A stretch of 64,000 bases of DNA, taken from contig JAKSGN010000002.1 in NCBI GenBank assembly GCA_024180945.1, positions 3,162,001 through 3,226,000 of the forward strand, in the 5' to 3' direction. Source of the DNA: Macrophomina tecta (taxonomy: Eukaryota; Ascomycota; Dothideomycetes; Botryosphaeriales; Botryosphaeriaceae). This document shows positions 1-11,168 of the stretch, piece after piece. Position 1 is the stretch's first letter. Every line of letters begins with the position of its first letter. The translations under genes were made by a program, and so were the position numbers. Under the pieces are notes generated by a model, which saw only the letters and a list, made by a program, of their open reading frames with translations, did no database searches and was not told where the DNA came from.

Positions 1-1665
1 GCTCACAACATTGACAACGTCTGCATCGAATCACTGAGTATCGACCTGACTGAGGACTCATTGCGGAAGGCCACGCGTGGTGCCCACAATCTGGAGCGGA
101 AGATCACTGAGATGAAAGCGACAGACGCTGAAAAGCTTAGCAACGAGTACAAGAAGCTCGTCGAAGGCCTCCGAGAAGCTGATCAAGCTCGAGATGAAGA
201 CGCCTTTATGTCGAACCCTGCTCTGCCAGATGACCTGCTGAAAGAAGCGGTGCCTGGCAATATTCGCCGAGCAGAACATTTCGTGTCCTTCCTGAAGCGA
301 TTCATCGAGTATCTCAAGACGCGCATGAAAGTGCTCCATGTGGTCGCCGAAACGCCGCCATCATTCTTGAACCATCTCAAGGAACTCACATTTATCGAAA
401 GGAAACCTCTACGATTCTGCGCTGAACGCCTGACCTCCCTAGTGCGGACGCTGGAGTTGACCAACATCGAAGACTATCAGCCACTGCAAGAAGTAGCAAC
501 CTTTGCAACCCTGGTGGCCACCTATGAGACCGGATTTCTCTTAATTCTCGAACCCTACGAGGCCGAAGGTGCAACAGTACCCAATCCGATCTTTCATTTC
601 ACTTGCTTGGATGCTTCCATTGCCATCAAACCGGTCTTTGAACGTTTTAGCTCCGTCATCATCACCTCCGGAACCATCTCTCCTCTGGATATGTATCCGA
701 AGATGCTTAATTTCTCAACGGTCGTGCAGGAGTCATACACCATGACCCTTGCTCGCAAGTCTTTTTTGCCTATGATTGTCACGCGCGGAAGTGACCAGGC
801 AGCAATCAGTTCAAGCTTCGGCGTCCGCAATGACCCAAACGTGGTCAAAAACTATGGAGTTCTCCTCCGAGAGTTCTGCAAGCTCACGCCCGACGGGATT
901 GTCGTATTTTTCCCTAGTTATCTGTACATGGAATCGGTCATCAGCCAGTGGCAGGGAATGGGCATCCTGGACGATGTCTGGCGGTACAAGCTCATTCTCG
1001 TCGAAACCCCAGACGCCCAGGAAACCTCGCTCGCCCTCGAAACGTATCGTACCGCCTGCAACAACGGCCGCGGTGCCGTCCTGCTCTGCGTCGCCCGTGG
1101 CAAGGTTAGCGAGGGCATCGATTTCGACCACCACTACGGCCGCACCGTGCTGTGCATCGGCGTTCCCTTCCAGTACACGGAATCCCGCATCCTGAAAGCC
1201 CGTCTTGAGTTCCTCCGCGAGACTTACCACATCCGTGAAAACGACTTTCTGTCCTTCGACGCCATGCGACATGCAGCGCAATGCTTGGGGCGCGTCTTGC
1301 GCGGCAAGGATGACTACGGTATCATGGTGCTGGCGGACAAGCGCTTCAGGAATAAGCGCACCCAACTGCCCAAGTGGATTGCACAGCACCTGTCGGATGC
1401 GGATGCGAACATGAGTATTGATCAGGCAGCCGCCATGGCGAAGAAATTCTTGCGCGATATGAGCAAGAGTTACGGACATCAGTTGGCCGAGGGGATCAGC
1501 GTATGGGGAGTGGAGGATCTGAGAAAATTTCAGAAGCAGCAGCAGGAAGATGAGATCAGAACGCTCATGGATGTGCCGGATAGGGAGGTGCGGATGCGGG
1601 ATGCGCCAGATGAGTTTGATGTGGGTGGGGATATGGATGAAGTTATGGCGGGGGTCGAAGCTTGA
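1..1665 (+). CDS. RAD3: XPD/Rad3 TFIIH helicase, 5'-truncated by window edge
   Basis: ATP-dependent 5'-3' DNA helicase of the TFIIH complex, acting in nucleotide excision repair and RNA polymerase II initiation in the nucleus. The frame is open from base 1, which starts at the Ala-His of the DEAH box, and closes with TGA at 1663-1665, giving 554 visible residues. The missing N-terminus (Walker A, Fe-S cluster region, roughly 235 residues in family members) lies outside the window. Visible family features are the SGTISP motif near visible residue 223, a VSEGIDFD motif V, and motif VI QCLGRVLRGK near residue 427, followed by a polar acidic tail. No intron is seen in this part. The gene is convergent with PRP3. 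Identity is strong from the helicase motifs and near-continuous XPD-like sequence. Confidence 0.95.
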   Translation, partial: AHNIDNVCIESLSIDLTEDSLRKATRGAHNLERKITEMKATDAEKLSNEYKKLVEGLREADQARDEDAFMSNPALPDDLLKEAVPGNIRRAEHFVSFLKRFIEYLKTRMKVLHVVAETPPSFLNHLKELTFIERKPLRFCAERLTSLVRTLELTNIEDYQPLQEVATFATLVATYETGFLLILEPYEAEGATVPNPIFHFTCLDASIAIKPVFERFSSVIITSGTISPLDMYPKMLNFSTVVQESYTMTLARKSFLPMIVTRGSDQAAISSSFGVRNDPNVVKNYGVLLREFCKLTPDGIVVFFPSYLYMESVISQWQGMGILDDVWRYKLILVETPDAQETSLALETYRTACNNGRGAVLLCVARGKVSEGIDFDHHYGRTVLCIGVPFQYTESRILKARLEFLRETYHIRENDFLSFDAMRHAAQCLGRVLRGKDDYGIMVLADKRFRNKRTQLPKWIAQHLSDADANMSIDQAAAMAKKFLRDMSKSYGHQLAEGISVWGVEDLRKFQKQQQEDEIRTLMDVPDREVRMRDAPDEFDVGGDMDEVMAGVEA

Positions 1666-2530
1666 GCCAGTGTGATGAGACAGAAGATGAGTACAACGAC
1701 CAAGTACGAGTGACAAGGGTGCCTAAATGTTTCAAAAATGAGCACGCTTCCGGTTGGATGCGTATGATAGTTCACGATTGTCATTGAAACTCAGTCCTGT
1801 GCTTGGCAGATTCATGCTTTGTGCTTCAAGTCTTGATGGCTGTGCTAGTAATGAAATGAGCTTCCAGGGTAAGTGCTCGCGTCTAGAAGTCTATTTGGTT
1901 TTGCGATGGCAGATGTACCTCACACTCCTCTGGGCTCTCTCCGAAGGCAAATAACTGCGCAGGGAGGCAAGGTCCCATTGAATTAAAAGGTGTGGACGTC
2001 GGCCCAGGCCATAGATCAAACACAAGCACTGAAGTATTTAAGCAAAGTCAAAGATTCGAAGACGAGGTTGGCGGATGAGAACGAGACTGAATCAAGTGAC
2101 AAACGCTGATTGATTGTCACCTCAGGGGAGGCTGCGTCACGAAAGGCGGCCCGAGCTATGGAAAAACGAATCTGAACGTCATACGTATTGGACAAAACGT
2201 AAATGGACGACATATGACCGAATAACTTTAAGCCGCGCATATTGTCCAAGCACGGTGCTCGGATCCCTTTGTGTGTGCTCACTCAGAAGTGTTTAGTATG
2301 CGGGCTCTCTCTTCTTATGGCAGCGTCCAGCTCTGCGCCAGGTATGCTATATAGCTTATGCGAATATGTCTGTCAACATTCTGGACGCATTCAAATCAAG
2401 ATAAGGTTTACGAACACCACAATTTCAATCCCCTATGGACGTGTATGCTTTGCTCACTCACGACTTTTGTCCGATAGTCCCGCGAGGCGCGTCGCCCCCT
2501 CCTGGTATCCTTGTTGCTGGAGCAATGTAG
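1666..2530. other. Convergent intergenic region XPD/PRP3
   Basis: This holds the 3' flanks of two convergent genes. Only short ORFs without family resemblance occur (longest about 133 codons, overlapping the PRP3 3' end). I see no RNA gene or repeat. Confidence 0.6.
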
Positions 2531-4278
2531 CTATTCCTGCCACGTTTTTGCCAGTGTCCACATGTTCTCCATTTTCGACCTCTTCAGGGCCTCCTTCGCT
2601 TCATGATCCGTCTCACACGTCTTCAGGCCCACCCACCTCTTGAAGGCACGGTCTCTCTCCTCGCCCTCCCATACCAACGTACATTTATTGAAACTGAAGT
2701 CCTTGAGTTCGCCCTTCTCATCAACTGACTGAAGCCACGCGGCTTCTGCTTCGCGGTTGTTCTCCTGTACACTCTTCGGCATTGCATTATCCGTCCAATC
2801 AATACGCTGGAGCATCAGTTTCTTATAATTTTTGATGCTGTGAGCGCCACCCTCGACAATGACGAGGTTGAACTTCGGATTCAAGACCGCAATGCCTGTC
2901 AGCTTGTTGTCCTTAGCGTGCTTGTCGATCTTGAATCTATGTTTCCCGAAGCTAAGGTTGTCGACTTTGAACACGCACATGTAAATCTGGAAACAGGGGT
3001 CAGCTTTTGCTAAGCAATTGGAAATGAAGGGGCACTTACGCCTTTGGCAGCGTCGGCTTCTTGCTGTGCCTCAAGCTTCTCATACCGTTGCTCCTTCGTA
3101 AGCATACGCTCATGGTTCTGCTGTTCATGTTTCGCCGCTCGCTCGGCAATCTCCCGGTTGACACGGGCTTCGACGGCTGTTGGATCCTTCACTGCCTGCT
3201 CACCCAGCACGCGCATGAGATTGCTCTTCTTGACTTTAGGCGGCGGGGGTGGCTCCAATCCCAGACGAATCTTGGCTTGCTGCTCTTTGTGCTCCGCCAT
3301 ACGACGCTGTCGACGAAGTTTGGCTTGCTCCTTCTTCGTCAATGGCAAAGGCTTCAATCCTGCAGCCCTCTTCTCCTGAGGCGGTTCCAGAAGAACAGGG
3401 TGTTGAACGTAAATCGTCACAATAGAATCCGGTCCCTCCAACTTAGCCTTCTCCAAATCGTATTCTGAGCCAACGAGCCCCTCATCCCACCACTCTACCT
3501 CCGGCGGAGCTGAAACCAAGAAATTCCTCTCGTTGTCTTCGCCGTCAAGCCCGACCTTCTTCGCCTGCTCGGCAATCCTCTTCTTCATCTGCTCCAGTGC
3601 CGCCTGCCTCCTCAAAGCGTTAGCCTGTTGAATGAACTTGCCCTTCTGATTGAAGACAAGCTGCTTCGACTGCCTAGCCTTGCCCATTGGCGCGCCTCCA
3701 ACATTGGGATCATAATAAGGGTTCTTTTTCAACTCTTCCAAACTTGGCCCCGACAGATCCAACTGTTTCTTGTCCTTCTGTATAGGCGACTCGGTCCGTC
3801 TGTTTGCCATGGTTGTCGCAAACTTGGGCTGGATTGCCTGCTTGCCCTTCGCCGGAGTCGAGTCCGCCAGCAGGGCCGGATGTAATCCAATGTTCAGGCC
3901 ACCTCTTGCGCGTGAGGGTTCTTCATATTCCGGAGGAGGAGGCGGCGTTGGTGTCGCGACCTTCTTGGTAGCAGCGGCCACGCGAGCCTTCATCTGTTCG
4001 ATTTTTAGACGTGCTGCCTCGGCGGCGCTCGGAGCGGGTGGCGGAGATGCTGATGCGGGAGTGCCTGGGGCTGGCGAAGGCGAGGCAGATGCAGGGCCGC
4101 CATTCTGGGCTTGTAGCTTTGCCCTCACGGCGGCGGCGCGGGCGCGAGCTTCAGCGATGGCCTTGGAGATGTCGGGCTTCGCGCCAGGCCCGGTCGCGGG
4201 CGGAGCTGGCGAGGCGTTGTTGGAGCGCGGACGCTTGTCGACGCCGTGGTCATCGGGGTATGGACGCTTCTCGACCAT
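2531..4278 (-). CDS. PRP3: U4/U6 snRNP splicing factor Prp3
   Basis: Component of the U4/U6 and U4/U6.U5 snRNPs, needed for spliceosome assembly. Exons on the minus strand are 4278-3040 and 2986-2531, with a 53-bp GT..AG intron (2987-3039) containing a CTGAC branch site; the product is 564 residues. The first ~150 residues are low-complexity Ala/Pro-rich. The middle (GKARQSKQLVFNQKGKF and the following Arg/Lys/Gln-rich helices) matches the PRP3 domain. The second exon, from IYMCVFKVDNLSFG to the stop, is the C-terminal DUF1115-type domain with the NFNLVIVEGG-like segment. The ATG at 4278 is chosen because upstream in-frame sequence runs into the divergent RPA190 promoter and looks non-conserved. 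The start is less certain than the identity. Confidence 0.92.
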
Positions 4279-4584
4279 TGCAGCGGACGGAAGTGGATGC
4301 GGGGCAGCAGGAGAGGTCGAATGACAGGCGCGTCGGCCAGAAATTCTGGCGACATGGAAGCTGGAGCAGCGACGGCGTTGCCTAGGCGGTGAGTGGGGCG
4401 GTGCAGAGCTCGAGCGGCAATTGCGGGACTGCGAATCTTCCGGGAAAAGCCCGGCCCAAATTTTTGGCACGACCTCCACTTCATCCGTCGCGCCTCTTCC
4501 TTTCTTGCCGTCGCCGCGCGCGAATCTTTCACTCTTCGTGCGCGATCCCGCCGCGCATACTTCCGCTTCTCCCATTCATCCCCC
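4279..4584. promoter_or_regulatory. Shared divergent promoter PRP3 / RPA190
   Basis: Only 306 bp separate the two start codons, so this must hold both promoters. It contains pyrimidine-rich tracts and, at about 4458-4465, an AAATTTTT core resembling the RRPE element of ribosome-biogenesis promoters. I do not see a clear TATA box. The RRPE assignment is inference. Confidence 0.55.
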
Positions 4585-7500
4585 ATGGCGCCAAACATGG
4601 GAATGAACATTGCGGACCCCGTGTCTAGCGCCATTTCTGGCGTCGAATTCGGGGTCCTGCACCCTAAGGACATTGAGTCGCTTTCTGTGAAGAGGATAGT
4701 GTCTGCCACAACCTTTGATACCCTGGGTCATCCTGTGAGTAAGCTGTGCTGTTAAAGGATAAAGCAAGCGGCTGACGCGAGGATCCACTTGAAGGTGCCG
4801 GGTGGCCTTCATTCGGCCGAATTGGGTGCTTTCATGGGAGCGCCGTGCGCGACTTGCAACCTCGACGAATACCGGTGTCCCGGACATGCTGGCCATATTG
4901 AGCTTCCCGTTCCTGCCTATCATCCGACGTTCATGGACCAATTGCTCCGTCTCCTACGCGCACAATGCCAGTACTGCCACGGCCTGAAAATGTCCAAAGT
5001 CATCACGAACCTCTATTCGTGCAAGCTGCGCTTGATTCACCACGGCTTACTGAAGGAGGCTGCAGAAATCGATAATCTGGAGGTTCCCAAGGTGAAAGGC
5101 TCTAAGGAGGAGGGCGAGGACGTAGACTCGGAAGATTCAGATGCAGAGGCGCAAGACATCATTCAGAAGCGGGAAGCATACGTCAAGCGGGCTCTGAAAG
5201 AAATGAAGAAGATGGGTACACCAGAGAAGCGGACCGAAGCAATTGCCGAGGAGCGCAGGTTTGTCATTAAGGTACGGTAACACTGCGCTCTGTCCAGATG
5301 CTGGCCGCTTATCCCATGTTTGCAGGATTTCCTAGCCGATATTTCGAAGTCTCGGAAATGCGCGAGCTGCGGTGCCGTCTCGCCAACTTTCAGAAAAGAT
5401 CGTTACGTTAAGATCTTCAGGAAACCTCTCTCCAAAAAGGACAAGAACGCAAATATCCAAAAGGGGGTCGCGACAAGCGCGCCGATTGTCGAAGAAATGG
5501 CCAGGAAACGGGCACTTCAGGCCTCCAAGGATAAGAACAATCCAGACCGCATGGATGTCGATGAAGGAGTTGCCGATATGGGCGAGGCAGAGTCTGAAGA
5601 GGGCGAGTCCATTGACGCAGACGAGGAGATAGCTGGCGGCATGATTGCCGACGCATCCGCGACGTCGAGCAAGAAGAAGAGAGTGGAGGAGGACTCCGAA
5701 AGACAGGCATATGTCAGCTCCACCGAAGTGCGGTCCAGCCTTGAACGACTCTTCGAGAAGGAGCGGGAAATTCTTTCACACGTCTACTCACCGAGGGCAG
5801 GTAACGCCACTGCAGGCATGTTCTTTATCCAATGCCTCCTTGTTCCTCCGAGCAAATTCAGGCCGGAAGCCAAGACTGGCGATGCCATTGCCGAAGCCTC
5901 AATCAACTCTCTCTACAAGGGTATCCTATCAGCTTGCGACAAAATGCGCCAGATCCAACAGGAAATGATGACTGGTACCGGTGTTGAGGGGCGCAGGGCG
6001 AGGACCTACGATGACCTGCAGAGTGCCACAGCAGAGCTGCAAGATGCTGTCAACTCACTGATTGATCGTGATCGTAACCCCACCCAGGGCGCTGCTGGAA
6101 AGAGAAACGAGGACGGTATCAAACAGAAGCTAGAGAAGAAGGAGGGTCTTTTCCGGAAGAACATGATGGGCAAACGTGTCAATTTTGCTGCCCGGTTTGT
6201 ATTTCCCAGCTCCATTGGCTACTGCTCAACGCTGACAATCTCTTAGTTCTGTCATCAGTCCCGATGTGAACCTCCAGTCCAACGAGATCGGTGTTCCTCC
6301 GGTGTTCGCCAAGAAACTCCACTACCCAGAGCCTGTAACGAGTCACAATTTTGACGAGCTGAAAGAGGCCGTATTGAACGGCCCCGACAAATGGCCAGGT
6401 GCTGTGGCCGTTGAAGACGAGGATGGTAATGTTACGCTTCTAGCAAAGAAGAATCACGAGGAACGTATGGCAATTGCCAACCAGCTGCTTGCACCCTCGA
6501 CTTCAACGTCTGGCGGAAGGAATAAGAAAGTTTATCGTCACTTGAACAATGGAGACGTGTGAGTATAGCCTTTTGCCCTTCAGAAGACAGGTGCTGACAT
6601 GGATGTCATTTAGCGTAATCATGAACAGACAACCGACTCTCCACAAGCCGTCGATGATGGTTCACAGAGCGCGTGTCCTTCCCGGGGAGCGCACGATTCG
6701 CATGCACTACGCCAACTGTAATACTTACAATGCGGATTTCGACGGCGATGAGATGAACATGCATTTCCCTCAGAATGAACTCGCTCGAGCCGAGGCCGCT
6801 ACCATTGCCGACGCCGATCATCAATACCTTTCAGCTACCGCAGGAAACCCATTGCGTGGTTTGATTCAGGATCACATTTCTGTCAGCGTAGCGCTGTGTA
6901 GCCGGGACTCTTTCTTCACGCGCGAAGAATATAACCAGATGGTGTATGCTGCAGTTCGGCCAGAGGATAACCATACGGTTTCCACACGGCTTCTGACTGT
7001 CCCTCCGGCTATCTGGAAGCCCCGTCCTCTCTGGACTGGAAAGCAGCTCATTACGACTCTATTGAAGAACATCAAGCCAGTAACCCACGGTCCTCTGACC
7101 ATGACGTCAAAATCGCAGACCCCTGCCGACAGATGGGGGCAGGGCTCTGAGGAAGGTACTGTGATCTTCAAGGATGGAGAGTTGCTCATGGGTATCATGG
7201 ACAAGAAGCAAATTGGCCCCGCCGCCGGTGGTTTCGTCAACGCCGTCTATGAGGCTTACGGCCATACTGCTTGCGGACGCTTGCTGAGTGCCCTGGGAAG
7301 AATGCTCACGAAATTACTTCACATGAGAGCACACTCTTGTGGTGTCGATGACTTAATCTTGACGGCGGAAGGAGAAGAAGCAAGAAGGCAGGCGCTGCAT
7401 GCTGCTGAGACCGTTGGTCTCGAGGTTGCTTCAAAGTATGTTTCCTTGGACAACAAGAAGCTCCGCTCCGATAATCCTGAGCTACTGAGGCGTCTGGAGA

Positions 7501-9941
7501 CCGTGCTGCGTGATGATTCGAAGCAGCACGGCCTTGATCAGCTCACTAACGTGGCATCCGGTAAGGTTTCCTCGGCAGTCACTGGAGCCTGCCTGCCGGA
7601 CGGTCTGGTTAAGCCTTTCCCACACAACCGAATGCAGCTCATGACTTCAACTGGTGCCAAGGGTAGTCAGGTCAACGCCAACCTTATCTCCTGCAACCTC
7701 GGCCAGCAGGTCTTGGAAGGAAGGCGTGTCCCTGTCATGGTCAGCGGTAAAACGCTTCCCTGCTTTAAGCCATTTGAATCAAGTGTTAGAGCAGGTGGTT
7801 ATGTCGTTGACCGCTTCTTGACTGGAATCAGGCCCCAAGAGTACTATTTCCATACCATGGCCGGCCGTGAGGGTCTTATTGACACTGCTGTCAAGACATC
7901 TCGATCTGGATACCTGCAAAGGTGTCTGATCAAGGGCATGGAAGGTCTCAAGGTTCACTACGACACCACAGTCCGTGACTCGGATGGCTCGATGGTCCAA
8001 TTCCTGTACGGCGAGGATGGCCTAGATCCGACGCGAGTGCGCTACCTGAACGATTTCCGCTTTTCGGCCGAGAACTACAAGTCTATCGTCCAGTCTATGG
8101 ACGTTCAAGGGCAGCTGTCTAAGCTAACTCTCGAGGAGGCGAATGAGTGGAACAAGACTGCGGTGAAGAAATATCGCAAGACGCAAGATCTTGGTTGCAT
8201 GGATCCCGCCATCTCGCAGTGGAATCCCGGCCGGTACGCGGTGACGTCCGAAGCATTCTACTCAGCGAAGAAGAAGTATGTCGAGGACAACCCAGACAAG
8301 CTAATCAAAGACAAGAAGCAAAATGTCGAAAACGGCTTGTCCAAGAAGACTTTCAACGCTGTCATGGATCTCAAGTATCTGAAATCTCTTATCGAACCGG
8401 GAGAGGCGGTGGGCGTCGTGGCAGGTCAGTCCATTGGTGAGCCTTCGACTCAGATGACGCTCAACACCTTCCATTTGGCTGGGCACTCTGCAAAGAACGT
8501 CACTCTCGGTATTCCGCGTCTTCGTGAGATCGTCATGACAGCTTCTGCTTCCATTTCAACACCTAGCATGACCCTATACATGAACGAGGAAATCGATCGC
8601 GAGGGAGCTGAACGGTTCGCGAAGGGCATTAGCCGCCTATCGCTTGCGGAGATCGTCGATAATGTTTCTGTTAGCGAGACATTGGGCAAGGGCGCCGCAT
8701 ACGCCCAAGCCAAGATCTACAGGATTCGACTCAATTTCTTCCCGGCAGAGGAGTACTGCAAGGAGTATGCCATCTCTGTCAAGGACGTCGAGCGCGCGAT
8801 CGAGACGAAGTTTCTCAATAGGTTGAGGAAACTTATCCGCGATCTGCTCAAGAAGAAGGGTCAAGAGAAGACGCTCAAGGCTGGCGCCAAATCTGACGCT
8901 ATTCCCGAGATCGGAAAGTCCTCTCGCACTGTAAAGCAACACCAAGCGCGTCAAGGAGACAGGGATGAGGCTGATGAGGGTGATGGAGTCATTGATGATG
9001 GTGACGACGAAGATGACGAGGATGACGCTGAGGACGAGGATGCCACGAACGACAAGCAAAAGGCCAACCGGGCAATGCAGACGTCTTACGAAAACCCCGA
9101 CGATGAGGAGGAGGCTATCGCGGCAGCCAATCGTCAGAGAGATAGCACCCCCGACCCCATGGAAGAGGACGAGACCTATGGCGGCAGCCCCAAGCCAGGA
9201 CAAAGCTCCGATGACGATGACGACTCAGAAAGCGAGTCGGAGTCCAGGCGCCGTAGGGCTAGAAAGGTGGCAGCTGAAGAGCGTGAGCAACGCATCATGG
9301 CTAAGATCGAGGATGTCACTTCATTCAAGTTCGATGATGCAAAGGGTTCCTGGTGCGAGGTCACATTCGAGTATGATGCCTCGACCGCCAAGCTTCTCAT
9401 GCTCCACCTCGTCGAGTCAGCTCTGAAGGATGCTGTCATCCAGCACGTGCCAGGCATCAAGTCCTGCATGGCCACTACCGAAAAGATTGACGATGAGGAG
9501 AAGCTGGTCGTGTTGGTCGACGGCAGCGCGCTCTTGGCCCTTAGGGACTACCAGGACGTGCACAATCCCAACAAGATGTATACGAACGACATCGCCCAGA
9601 TCCTCCGCTTGTACGGTGTCGAGGCGGCCCGCGCCAGCATCGTCCGCGAAATGTCGGCCGTCTTCGGTGGTCACGGTATATCTGTCGACAACAGACATCT
9701 CAACCTTATCGGCGACGTGATGACGAGAGGTGGCGGCTACACGGCCTTCAATCGCATGGGCCTCAAGAGCAATGTCTCGCCGTTCATGAAGATGAGCTTC
9801 GAGACGACCGTCGGTTTCTTGAAGGACGCGGTCATGGAAGAGGACGTCGATACCCTCGACAACCCGTCTGCACGCATTGTAGTTGGCAAGATTAACGGTG
9901 TCGGAACGGGTTCGTTTGATGTTTTGACGCCGGTGGCCTAG
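4585..9941 (+). CDS. RPA190: DNA-directed RNA polymerase I largest subunit
   Basis: Catalytic subunit of RNA polymerase I, transcribing rDNA in the nucleolus. Five exons: 4585-4734, 4795-5271, 5326-6194, 6247-6558 and 6614-9941, all introns GT..AG and 52-60 bp. The product is 1,711 residues, close to yeast Rpa190 (1,664). N-terminal zinc-binding cysteines (CATCNLDEYRCPGHAGH) follow exon 1. The metal-A motif NADFDGDEMN starts at residue ~642, with Asp 644, 646 and 648 as ligands. An RPA1-typical acidic, low-complexity jaw insertion spans about residues 1387-1480 (8965-9250). A second ATG at 4603 (MNIADPV) resembles the usual fungal start and could be the real one. It is divergent from PRP3. 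Confidence 0.97.
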
Positions 9942-11168
9942 AAGGAGGCTGAAGACGGAAGAAGAAAAATAAAAAGCGCGGTATATTGTGTCTCTGGTGT
10001 ACTTTAAGGTGGATGGCGTTTCGTTTTCATGGGCATTGGGATGGGGTTTAATCAGGCCGAGATTCCACTGGAAAAGTGCATGTGTGAGTATCGATTGATG
10101 TAGTATGGCATTAGCATGAGCATTATTTTACAATTCTTCTATCACAGCATTGATGCATTCTACCCGTAAGCTGGGTCTCGGCTGATGAAAAGCGTAGATA
10201 GGGTTGTTCTTCATCAAGGCGTTCGGTAAGTGTAGTTGCTTCCTCTATTCTTGATTCACCGAGATGCTGACGCAGGACCAACATCTCAAGTGGCTGGCCA
10301 AGGAGCGCTGCCGCGGGTGCGCCGCTTACGGCACAGGCGGACTACCGGTCAACGAGCTCCACAGCAATGTCTCATATCTCCAAGTGAAAGTCCTTCCTGT
10401 ATCACGGACAGTGACACGACCGACGGCACTGCCAGCAAAGCTGAGATAAAGACTGAGAACTAGTCCAAGCGCTAGGCAGACGTGTGGCCGATCCCGCTGA
10501 GCGATGGCAGGCACCACTCGAGAATGGCGTATCTGAAACAATCCGCATCCTCTATGCACGATAGGAGACCCTATCGGAACCGTTTTCATCATAAGACGGG
10601 CAAATCTGCCTTGCGAGTGGATCATTCCTCGTAGGATTCGTGATCTGCCCCGTAACCGGCTGTGGAGATCCAACGACTCTTCCAGGGCAAGCTGCGAATG
10701 GCAGGCTTCAATTCCTGGGAAACACACCTTTCGACGTTGGAAAAGGTGCATCTGGTCCATGCGGGGTAGGATCTGTGCGACGGTGAGTCAAAGTATTGGC
10801 CCCCTTTACAGCCTTCTGCCTAGCGCCAAGCCTTTGCTCTTCCCGCGCTTCTGCCTGCACAGGCAAAGCCCACCACGCAGGTCGATGTCCAAATTTCGCG
10901 GGGTAAGATAAGAGCCAAAAAGATTGAGGCTCTTCTGGCTGCTTCGTATTTAAAGTGGCTGTTCTTTCAGAGACGTCTCCAGCCAGACTCTGCTTGGTTG
11001 ATTCGAGCACGCCCACCACAGATTCACAGCACCCGTCTTCACTTCCAATACAACCTTCTGCGCAGGGAGTATCGAAAGGCCCCCAGCGTAAGTACAGAAA
11101 CGGTATCTAGCACATTTGGGGGTTGGTAGAGCTGAAGTGATTACGGGGTGTTGAAAGGAGCGAACGCG
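9942..11168. other. Intergenic region downstream of RPA190
   Basis: This holds the RPA190 3' flank and the promoter of the AAA ATPase gene. An antisense ORF of 144 codons (10326-10760) and short plus-strand ORFs show no recognisable family. Nothing else is supported. Confidence 0.6.

Noticed and set aside
8637..9203. 188-codon ORF antisense to RPA190
   Set aside because: It is the shadow of the acidic, repetitive GAN/GAT-rich coding sequence on the plus strand.
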